Part shown: one piece after another, positions 48,601-60,600 of the stretch
How the letters are laid out: every line of letters begins with the position of its first letter
How positions within the stretch are numbered: position 1 is the first letter of the stretch
Assembly (NCBI RefSeq): GCF_001522545.3
Contig: NC_031768.1
Coordinates: 85,246,457 to 85,310,456 of the forward strand
Origin: Parus major
Lineage: Eukaryota; Chordata; Aves; Passeriformes; Paridae
Length of the DNA stretch: 64,000 nucleotides
Direction of reading: 5' to 3'
Notes under the pieces: model-generated
Told to the model about the DNA's origin: nothing
Seen by the model: the letters and a program-made list of their open reading frames with translations, nothing else
The model's database searches: none
Made by a program: the position numbers and the translations under genes

Positions 48601-51600
48601 CAGCGTGCCCTAAGGCTTACGTTTAAGCATTTGAGATCATCTCATTGTAGATTGTCCTGTTGATACACATTGAACCTGATTGCTGCTTTCTCCTTCCAAG
48701 TTCTGCCAACCCATACATGTCTTGATCTTCTCTGCACAGGGCATGGCAAAAGGCAAGATTGTCCTTACAGGGGAAATTAAAGTTAACATCCAAGCTGGTA
48801 AGTTAAGTTGCCAATCCATATTTTTGCATTCAAACAAACAAACAAACAATCACATAGATGGTTGAATATAGCAGCTATAAGGAGGGCTGTATCTCTCTTC
48901 ACCCATTAATGTGTGCATGGTAGTAGCACTACCACTAAGATCACTATAAAAAGTCAGGTTTAGTCCAGCAATTCCTTCATTTGATATTATTATATGTCAA
49001 ATAGTGTTCTCTAAAGAACTTCCCAAGGGATGACATAGAGAATGCAGAGTGTCTGCTTTAGGGTCCTAACTGAATATGGGCAGATGTTCAACATGTGCAA
49101 TAAATCTGAGACCACCTGGATTAAACCCAAGCCTGTCACCTCCTGGAAAATTGTTCAGCTTATCATCTAAGTCCAGATCGCTCCACTGACTGGTACAGTT
49201 ACATACTTGTTGAGTCTGACTACTGCTACAGTAAATCTTTCATATTCCTTCCTTATTGGTGCCTTTATTTTCTCTAATAGGTCAAAATGGCACTTTCAGC
49301 ATTCCACTTGTGATCAGTGAGAAAATGGCTCCAGCCCTTCGGCTGCTGGTGTACACCTTACACCCTGACAAGGAGCTGGTGGCAGACAGTGTTCAATTGC
49401 CAGTTGAGAAGTGCTTCAGAAACAAGGTGAGAAGCTCTAAAATATAGCAAACCATACCTGCTATCAGATAAATACAAATTCTTTGTGTATACATCCACAA
49501 GAGATTTCCAGGTTTGTTTCTTGTTTCCTTTCACTTCTCTCTGCATTACTCCATTCGTTATTAATTTTTTCTCTTTGGCCTTACTTCTTTCCTCTACCAC
49601 CACCTCCTGGCCTTATTGTCAAAAGATATACCTTCTTTTAACATTAAAAAGTTTTCAGGAGACCCACGTAAATCCCAAATGATTCTTGCCTCTCTTAAAC
49701 TTCACTAGTGTTCCATTCAGTTTTTAGACTTTCTATTCTTCAACATAGTGAACATGCTTTAGACTTATCCCAATTCATCATTCAATCTAATTTACACTTT
49801 TTTTTTTTTGCAAAATGCAGTTTGGGTTTACCAGAATTAAATATACACAGAAAATAAAGTCAGGGTAGTCTGGGGTTTAATATTTCTTCCTCTTTTTTTT
49901 TTATGGCACATTTTCTTTCATCATTATAAACTCAGATTTCACCAGTAAGATTTTTCTAATCTTCAGCTCCTAGAAGCTAAAATGCATCAAGCTATAGAAG
50001 ACAAACAAAGTGACATTAAACAAAATGTTTCTAGCTGCCCATTTCTAGTTATCCCTCCTGTTTTTTTCCTCTTATCTAAAACAAATATGAAATAGATTTT
50101 TTTTCTGAATAGATGCAAAATCTGTTTTACATATTTGCTAACATGGGCCATGGACCTAGGAAAAATACAATTTGTTCACTGTAGGGATTATTGCATGTAG
50201 TCACGTCAAAATAAGGCTTGATTTGATTTGATATTGACAGCAAAAGAATCACACTTTGTTTCAAATCACTTGAGGTCGGCTTTGTTTAAGCAGGAATCTA
50301 AGTGTGGTTATTGCCTAAGTCCCTGTTATAACAGAGGCCTGGTCAACAGCTACAGTGGAGACCAGACATCCTCCTCCAGGCAGATCTTCTGAACTTTAAC
50401 AGAAAATCCCTCCACTCTCCTTCTTGCCCTCCACTCACACATACCATCAGAGCAGCCCCAGCAGCATGGGCTAGCCATGCCAACATCTGTTTCATGAATT
50501 TCAGGTCCATTTGGAATTCTCTGAAAAGCAGAGGCACCCAGCTTCCAAAGTCAGTTTGGTCATTGAAGCTGCTGCCAACTCCTTCTGTGCTGTGAGGGCG
50601 GTGGATCAGAGCGTGCTGCTCCTGAATCCAGAGACAGAGTTGTCAAAGGAAATGGTAAGCTGCCAAATGCCTTGTCTCCTTCCACTGCTTCTTTCTCCTC
50701 CATCACAGTGCCTCTCACCACTTGAGATCATTACACTGAGTTAGAGTTCCACAGCTTCTGGCATGTGCTGTCACAAGCCATCTTTAGTAGGCAATAAACA
50801 TTTTTTGTTTCCTGTGGATTGTAAGTCCCCTTTCATGTGGGGTTTAGTTTAACCTGTGGCTGGTCTCTGGCAGCACAACCCTCCAGCATATCCACTACTC
50901 CCAGTCTTGTGCCATCAGCAAACTTGCTGAGGGTAGACCCTTGCTGCAACATCCAGATCATCAATGAAGATACTGAGCAAGATGAGAGCCAGTACTGGAG
51001 TACCCTGTGGTACATCACTAGTTACTGTCCTCCAACTAAACTTTGTGCCACTGATCACTGCCCTCTAATCCCAGCCACTCAGCCATTTCTCAGTCCAGGA
51101 AAGATAGCATTGTTTCAAGCAGGCTGGCACCTCAGTTTTGGCGTTTTGCAGTATTTGATGGTGTAAGGTTGATGATTACTGACACACAGTTCCTATTTCC
51201 TTACCCCTCACAGGTATACAGCCTGCATCCCTTACGAGACTTGCAAGGCTACGTCTTCCATGGGTTCAATCTAGAAGAAGACTCTCGAGAACCCTGTGTC
51301 TCATCTGACCACATCTTTCACAAAGGCTTGTATTACACACCTGTAATGTCTGGATTAGGCCCAGATGTGTATCAGTTCCTCAGGGTAAATGTCCTGTACA
51401 TTACTTAAATATGCTGAAGTGAGTTTCTGCTTATGTAGTGTTAGATTCTGCAAACTACCCTATTTATTAGTAAAACTCATACATGACAATCTTAGACCTC
51501 TATTCTCAATTGATTCTGGTGCCCACTGTGATTTTCCAGCACACACACAAACCTCTCCCAAAAGTCTCTGCATATATGTCTCTGGGCACCTCTGTGGTGG

Positions 51601-54600
51601 AAACAGAGTAATGGGAAAGAGAAAAGAATGGAACAAATCTCAGCTACAGTGTGGTTACGGCTAACGCTAAAATGTGTTTTTTTACAGGATATGGGAATTA
51701 AGTTTTTTACCAACTCAAAGGTTCGACAACCAGTTGCGTGTGCTAGTGAGACTGTAAGACGTCAGCCATATGTAGTGAATGCAGGACATGTGGCTTCTGC
51801 ACACCACCTCAAATCACCAGGTAATACAGAGCACAGGAAACAGATTTTACCTTTCTCCTTAAAGGACTTGTTATGCACATGGACAGTACTCACCAACTTT
51901 GGTTTTGATGTTAAATATTGGACTGGCATAGAATGAGATAGCTTAAGTTAATGGCCAATACCCAAAAGAGTCTTTCAGGTCTACACTTCTGATTCATTTC
52001 CAGTTTCACACTGGGAACTGCAGTGTCACACAAAACTAACACTGTTGACATTGATTCCCTCCTGACCAGAGCTAGTTGGAAAAGACTGTGTGACAGTGTG
52101 AGCAGTAATCAGAGCTAAGACCTGAGTTCTAGCCCTAGGTCTCATGCTCATGAGAGACCAAAACACTTCAAGCAATGTTTTCTTTTTCCTTTGACACCAG
52201 GTTATACCTAACCGAGGGGTGTATTAGTAACATTTAATAATATTTGTGTGGCATTATACAGAGTCTCAGCTACAAGGAAATGGTAAAACACTTTTGTCCT
52301 TTTGTGCCTGTGCACATTCAAACCTGTCCCTTCTGGGCATCTCCATTATATGAATCAGGTTTTACTAAGTTCTCATCATCTCTTACCAGCTGAAGCTGGT
52401 AGGGAGGAACAAGAGAGGAGACTCATCCTTGCGACTATTCGGGAATTCTTTCCTGAAGCTTGGATTTGGGATATAGTGCCAATTAAGTGAGTACTGCTTC
52501 TTTCATATCTTTGCCTTGCTTTAGGAATTACTAAATATGTTCTCTGATGTCCTGCAAGGTAGCAATCCCTTCCCAACCCTTCTTCCTTTCTGGCCCAGAA
52601 GACCTAGTTTTTCAATCATCAGATGCCCATCTGCCCTTCTCTTTCCAGTGACCAGATTACCAAAGATGTCCCTAAAGAACACCTGCTCCCACAATGTGTG
52701 TACCATGAGACATATTCCCTTCCTCACAAGAAGGACACTTGTATTTAAAATACCAATTTGCAGAACAAGAACTCTGAGTTGTCTTTCCAAACTCAAGGGT
52801 GTGATGGGCAGAAGAACTTCCAAATGGACTTTTCTCAAATTTTAATGATAAATTCCAGGGATTGTACATGGGATTTCTGCAGATAGAATAAGGGTAGTTC
52901 TGGCTTTCAAAACTTGTTGCCTCTACTGAGAAGCAAGTCCTCTGAACTTCACCTTTTCTAAAACTTTCATCCTTCCTCCATTCCCATCAGCTCTACTGGA
53001 AAAGCCAGCATCTCATACACCATCCCTGACACCATCACCAAATGGAAAGCCAGTGCTTTCTGTGTGGAAGAGCTGGCTGGATTTGGCCTGTCTGTGCCTG
53101 CCACCCTGACAGCTTTGCAGCCTTTCTTTGTTGACTTGACCTTGCCATATTCTGTCATACGAGGAGAAGATTTCCTCCTTAGAGCCACTGTCTTCAACTA
53201 CCTTGACCAGTGCATTAAGGTGTGTACTTCTGCCCACATTCTTAAACCTTACCCCATCTCCAAAGAAGCTGCAGCAAAATGATTGGTGCAGGTGGTTGGA
53301 TTTTCTCTTGACTGAGGTGCTGCTCATTCTAGCTGACAACAGATTACCCTGTCCAGATTTGTCCTCTGAAACCAGTACAGAGCAAAGGGAGATCTTGTGA
53401 ACTGTGACTAGGGCAGGCCTGTAAAACAACAGTCTCAGGATGCATAGAGAAAGGAAAAAAGTGCTTTGCAGAGTATCATTCACCACCCACAGTTATGCAA
53501 GCCATCAGTGGTGTCATTGGGGCCTTTTCCTTAAGGAAAAGGTGTGCCTAGGATGCTTAACATCCTATGTTAACAGTGAGACTGTTGAGAGGAAAGAGGG
53601 AAAACTGTTCAGGTTATATCTAATGGATGATTAATCAAACATCATCATCTGAAACCTTAAATCTGCTCTACACTTTATTCTAGATGTAAGCAGATGGTGT
53701 CTCACCCCCTCAAATAATAAAGCACTGTTTGCAATATGGTACAAAACCTTCACCCCATGACACTATTCCTTCTGTTCTCAGATTAATGTTTCACTGTCGG
53801 ATTCCCTTGATTATCAAGCCAAACTCATCTCCTCAGAGGATGATGGATGTGTATGTGCCAAGCAAAGAAAGACCTATGTCTGGAATATTTTCCCCAAAGA
53901 AATTGGTAAGTGCTTTGAATTTACCTGGTTTTCTGTTCCAGAATTGATACTAATTTATAACCTGAAAAGCTTAATCCTTTTCCAACCTGGACAGCTTGGT
54001 CAACCACTGCTCTTTCCAGTTGTCTGGGTTAAAGAGCTTCTCCACAGCTTCAGTGTGTTTATCATTGCCGTTTTTAGAGATCAGTTCTCTTCCCATATAT
54101 CTCATCTACAGTGACTGACTATTCATTATGCTGAACTACATCTTATTCATCAGATGAAATTTCTTACTTTGTCAATCATCCTGCATGGTAGAGGTCCATT
54201 TTTTCCCCTTTTTTTTTGCTGCTATTTAAGGTAATGTAGTGTTCAGCATTACTGCAGAGACCAAGGATGATGGAGCTTGTGGAGATAAAGCTCCCAGGAA
54301 CATCAGTATTGACTACAGGGACACCCAGATCAGAACACTGCTGGTTGAGGTACTGCTGACAGCTCTTACTGTTTGTCCTGTACTCCTTTTCATGAGAAAA
54401 CTAAAACACAGCAGAAGTATCAAAAGAAAGTAAAAGTTTTTCAGGTTCCCTAAAGAAGTCCTGGTATGGCTCCACCTTCATTTGGCTGGGACAAGGTCTG
54501 GCTGTTTAATCTAAGACCAAGTCCACTCCCATCTGGTGATCTGTACAGTGAGGATCAGTGAGACAAGTGTATGACTCCCTCGTGCAGAGGAGAAACTGGA

Positions 54601-57600
54601 AATGAGGGACTCCATCTGATGTGATCTCCCTTTTGGGAGCAGCCACATCATACATGATCTGCAAACTGCTGCTTCACCTGTTTCATGATGTAGGAGGTTG
54701 GGGAAGGGGGTGGCTTTTTTGTCACTGAATTTCTTCTGCACGCTTTTGTCTCGTCTTTACATCATGTGTCCCTTCTTTCCATCTCCATGCAGCCTGAAGG
54801 AATCAGAAGGGAAAAGACTCAAAACTCCTTAATTTGTACAGAAGGTAAGGGTCTTACATACCACTGTCTTGAGAATGGAAAGGGAGTCTGCACTCTTTCC
54901 TGCAGTGTTTGTTGGTGGTTTCCCTTCCCTTTTTCCCCTGAGTTGTCCATATGACAGCAAGTATGAGTGCAATAGTTCAGTTCCCTGATACCAAATTCCT
55001 GTGTGGTCTGGTGCATATCACTGAGGCAGCACCTGTGCCTTGGTCAGATGTGCTCAGATGCTTCAGGAAGGCTGCTATGAAGTTCTCAAAGAGAGACAAC
55101 CTTTCCATGAAAATTATGTCCTGTGTTTCATTCACTCGTGTTGACTGCTGTCCTCTACTCCATGGATACCTGTAGCTTACAGCTTTCTACCTCTGGTGGG
55201 AATGGGAGAGGGAATGTAATGCTCCTTTCCACACTATCTCAGTGCTGATTGTGTCACTGAAGGAATCCCCAAGGGTCACAGATACTACAACCTGTGTGCA
55301 CCATGCCCTGTTTTACTGTTTTCCATTGAGCAATGACAGTGACTACTCCACTTGATCTGTTCCTCACAATTTTGGTTTTGCTGTGTCCCCTGCTCTCTTT
55401 GCGTTCTTGCTGAATGCTGTGAGTTTCACTTTATTGCTGTCTCCTGTGTGCCATTTTGTACTGTGCAATTTGTACCAGGAGCATTTCAGTGTTACAATTA
55501 GTATTCCTATAAAAATGACAAATATTTTTCTTCACAGGTGATGTAGTTATTCAAGATATAGCTCTAGAGCTACCTACAAACGTTTTGGAAGGATCAGCCA
55601 GAGCCTCATTTTCTGTTGTTGGTAAATATATAATTAATAAAACATTAAAAAAAGAAAATATAGAATATGTTACATTAAAGTTCTTTCAGGATTCAAAATG
55701 TGAGTTTCCACTCTTAGTGTGGGAAACTTTTGAGAAAAGAGACTGATTCTCATCTTGTCCACCAATGCTCTGCAACAGCAAGATGAAGTTTAAATATCAG
55801 TTGCACCACTCTTCACTATTCTGTTTAAATTTAGTGCATTTGAAAGTCTTTCTCTGAAGCAGCAGCACAGTTCTGATTTATGACCTCAGCCAGATTCATG
55901 CTAGTACGGCATTCTTCTATGCACCCACCTACAAATCAGAGATGCCAGTAGAGTCTATTCAGTCTTTTCAGGACGTGGATTTGGTTGCATGACTCACTAG
56001 CCATAAAATCCTTGCTTTCTAACATTGGTGACGTTTAGAAGCTCATTCCAGAAATCCCTTGCTGGGTCTGTGCTACCTTTCCTAGAAATAAAAATTAGAA
56101 GGTGGTCTGTGATACCTCTGCATTATCAAATTCCCTTTGAAGCATTAGCTGTTAATCTTGCAATAAATGTTTTCAATAAAGAGCTGTGGCAATTCCCTTC
56201 CATCTTCTGGAAACAGAAGTTTCCTGTAAGTTTCTTTAATTTCCAACAAGAAGTATCTGCTTGAAGTGGCACCAAAATAAGGAGTGTTTCTGGTAAGGGC
56301 AATTTAGACTATGTAAGGAGAGGCAGGAATTTGTTGGCTGCAAAACAGAACAGAACTCAGCGCAGAGAATTTCAAGTTTCTTCAGAAGGCTCCCAACCCC
56401 TGCGAGGTTTTTATGACTCTGCCTGTGGAATGGAAATTACTGGTAATGTCAGTGGCCATGAATTGTGCTAATCCCCCCCTCCCATCTCCTCCTCCCCAGG
56501 TGACATCATGGGCACTGCCATGCAGAACCTGCACCAGCTCCTCCAGATGCCCTTTGGCTGTGGGGAGCAGAACATGGCCCTCTTTGCACCCAACATCTAC
56601 GTCCTGGATTATCTGAACAAGACAGGACAGCTGAGCAGGGAGGTCAAATCCAAGGCCACTGGATACTTAGTGAGCGGTGAGATCCTTGTGATTCCCTTAC
56701 AGTGTGTGCTGGAATTCCTGTTGAGGGCCAGTGAGCAGGAGCAGCAGCATGGCTACCCTGACAGATGGCATCACTGTGGTAGCACAGCCCAGAGACCCAA
56801 GGATTTGCCCTGAACAATACATTTTTTACTTTCCTTTATCTTCTTATCTTATGCCTTTTTGCTGGCATTCAGCTGCCGTGTTTCCTTTGAGGTTTTTGAG
56901 AGAAGTATCCTTCTCTCTTTCCACACAGGCACAGCATGTGTCCTGATCCTGTATGTTTATTTGGAACACAGAGCTGATAGAGCTCTGCTAATTCTCTCAG
57001 TGTTTCTGCAAGACAAGGTGTTCCATTAATAGAACCTTTCAGAGCTCTTCTGCTTGGTAGATATAATATACATTGCCTTTCCATTCTTTCCCACTGTGGT
57101 TTCAGACAAATATGTTAGCAAACAAAATAGGGTTTTGCTTTTACCTCCTAGAACTCTTCCTTTTCCATGTTCTTGCAGGCTACCAGAAGCAGCTGTCATA
57201 CAAACATCCTGATGGGTCCTACAGCATCTTTGGCACCAGAGATAAAGAAGGGAACACCTGGTGAGTGACTGGGGGCAGAATTGGCTCAGAGATGAATTTG
57301 CATTCAATAATTATGGTGCAGGTAAGAGGCAGCTTTACTGGCTGGATCAGATGTGCAGAGCTGTCTAGGACTGTAGTACTGAAAAGCACTAAAGGAGAGG
57401 TCTCTCCATCCTCTGCCAGGCCAGGTGCATGAGAAGAAGTTGATCCCTAAAGACCCATCTGACTTTATGATTCATACTCCTGCTGTCTCCTATGAAACCC
57501 ATTGCACTGTGGTGCTCTATAGTCAGGATCAGCCACGGGGTGTGCTGGACTTCCTTCCCGTGTCTCATCTAGCTACTGCTCCTCTAACTGCTCTCTCTCT

Positions 57601-60600
57601 GAGGGGCAGACACAGAGAAAGCAAGCCATGACACACTGGCTGTGACACTTCATGCTCTTCAACAACACAAATGGGAGGGCTGATTTCTTCTGCTTCTTCC
57701 AGCGCTCATCTCACAGCTTCATCTTTCCCTTGCAGGCTCACTGCCTTTGTGTACAGATCATTTGCACAAGCTGGTCACTTAATCTATATTGATGATCGTG
57801 TCCAGTCTCAAACCCTGATGTGGCTGTCAAGCAAACAGAAGCTAGATGGCTGTTTCCGGAGTGTTGGGACACTCTTCAACAATGCCTTGAAGGTAGCAGA
57901 GAATTTACTACTTGGTCAAATTTATACTTTTTCACTAAGGATATGTTCTCCTGTTACTGCCAAAAACTATATTTCACTCCAAGTGCTTGTCTTCTTCCAA
58001 GGGCTAATTCTCCACATTATTTTCAGCTCAGTTAGCTTTTGTACACTTACTTTACATGTTATGTGCACATGAGATAGGGTTACAGGACTGTAAGCTTGAA
58101 GAAGTGATCTTTTTTTGGATTTAATAGCAAAAGGCTTCTCTAGATTTGTGAGCTATTCAAGAGCTATGTGAATGCTCTCCTTCCCTTTGGGCTGCCTCCA
58201 GAACTCTCCATACTCTTTCAGCTGGGACATGGCAATTCATATTTAAAGGCTCTCAGCTGTGGCATTTACTGATTATTCTTCTCTCCGTGTTGTTTTCAGG
58301 GAGGAGTAGATGACGAGCTGTCCCTTTCTGCCTACACCACCATTGCCATGCTGGAAGCTGGGCACGCCAGTGTGGTAAGTTGCTCTGATATTCAGATGGA
58401 GCTGGTCCCTAGTTGTTGCCTTGGGTCCAGCATCTGCTAAATTGTCCAGCTAGTAAAGAGAGACAAAGAGAGGGGGAGAGCTCCCAGAGTAGGTGACCAT
58501 GCTCTGCATCTGCACTGGTTGCTGTCATAGAGAAAATCCCCATTTCTATACCTCTTAAATCACCAGTCTTCGAGCAGAAGCTGTACAAACCTCAGTGGAA
58601 TTAGATCTTCTATTTGTGAGACAAAACATTCAATGACTCCCTTCAGTTTCCAATAAAAAGACTTGACAGGTAGAAACCCACACACTATGGCTTAGCCTCA
58701 AAGACAGCCCTGTCAAGAAAGTAAGTTGTTGCAGGTAAACCTATAAAATCTACAAATGGAACTAAAAGATATGTTGGAAAAACAAATGCCCATGAGAGCA
58801 AAAGCTGATCTGTCCTTTTCAAAAAGTTGTCAGTACAAAGGTGACTACAGAGGAGATGTTAGACCTCAATACAGGAGTTAGCTTCCACTTTTTCATATCC
58901 TTTCTGGCAACACAGAGTGGAACTGTACATTTTTTTGTGGGTGTAAACCTAGTACAGCATTGCAGAATTAAAGTTACACCAAAGTCAGTGAGAATAGAAA
59001 CCACTAAGTTAGATTTGTTTAAGACAACAATCTCTTGGCTATAGAAATGCAGAGCAAATAATTATCATGGAGACAAGCAGAAGGAATTATCTGTGAAACA
59101 TATAGACTAACCTCGTCAAGAACACCATTGAAAGCTATTTGATTTGTTTGATGTTTTCTGCAAAATTCCTCCTTGAAGAATTGTGTATTCTCTCTTCTGA
59201 AGTCATTATACAAGCTGAAGTCCCACTCTCATTGCTGTGATAGTGATAGGATAAGGAACATGTTTAAAGAAAATAAATTTTTGAGCAGGTGAAGACTACT
59301 GTCCTGAATTAGACCCATATGCTTTTTTGTTTTTAAGTACCCTGTAATCCGAAATGCCTTTTTTTGTCTGGAGACTGCATCTGAGAAGTGTATCCGTGAA
59401 GTTTACACTCAGGCACTCATGGCCTACGCTTTCTGCTTAGCTGGCAAGGCAGAAAAATGTGAATCATTCCTTGAAGAGTTACAGAAATCAGCAAAGGAAG
59501 TTGGTGAGTTTCAGTCATTTGGGGAATTTGAGAAGTGGGAAGATGGAACAGGTCTTACAGATGGTCTAACCTTGACACTACTGAGGGTGTGGGCACATGA
59601 ACCAAACTGCACAAATAATCTGTGGAGTTAACCTGCAGTGCATTCATTGATTTGCAGGGAGCCCTTCTGAGGAAGAGGCCTGGATGCAGTGAGACTCCAA
59701 GGCAGTACAGAGCAGTGAATAATAGATATTGGTTCCTCTCTTTGTTTATTCAGATGGCTCACTGCACTGGGAGCAGGAGGAGAGGTCTCCATCAGACAAA
59801 TCTCCCTCCTTCCTTGACCATGCCCCTTCAGCTGAAGTTGAGATCACCAGTTACGTGTTGTTGGCATTGCTCCACAAACCCAACCGGAATAAAGAGGATC
59901 TCACAAAGGCCTCAGGGATTGTGCAGTGGATCATCAGGCAGCAGAATCCCTATGGAGGTTTCTCCTCTACCCAGGTGCCAAAACTACTTTCCACTCCACA
60001 GCTAGTCCTAGGAATTGGGGCACTCTTTCAGGGGTCCAGCAGGCCTCTGACTACCTAGTCCTGTTTCTCTTTTCTACTTGTTGTCTCTGAGAGAAGCCAA
60101 ACCTTTATATTAGGAGACCAAAATACTTCTTTCCCCATTTTCTTAACTATAGAAAGGTTAAAACCACTCAAGAGTAATTTGACTAGCAATAAATACAGAT
60201 ATTTGTGTCTGGGGTGAGCCTAGAAAACACCAAGTTCCATCTGTTAAATGACGCATGAGTTCTGTGTAGCTCCTCAGAAAACACAGGCTTCATCACTATG
60301 AAAAACTCTAGAAGTGCGCTCTGCTGCTCATATTTTATTTTCTGAGACCCTTGTATTAGGAGTCAGATTCTTCTACCCTAAATCATACATGAGAGAATGA
60401 AATGGCACCTTTGTATAGGAACACTGGAGTTATACACAAATTCAGGACAAAGCAACTGCGATTGGTATTGCAACAGTGACTTTGATCCCCACTGGTCACG
60501 CTGTGTAGCCAATTGTCTTCCATTATTTTCTTTTCCTTCAGGACACAGTCACTGCCCTTCAAGCACTCGCTGCTTATGGTGAGGCCACCTACAACTCTGC

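Noticed and set aside
53013..53486. 157-codon ORF on the - strand
   Set aside because: Antisense to exon 19 of gene 2. The open frame is a shadow of the conserved coding exon and continues into intron without any domain.
58920..59000. Possible ancient amniote repeat (GTGTAAAC...AAAGTTACACC)
   Set aside because: A faint resemblance to an old dispersed reptile/bird repeat; too diverged to support.
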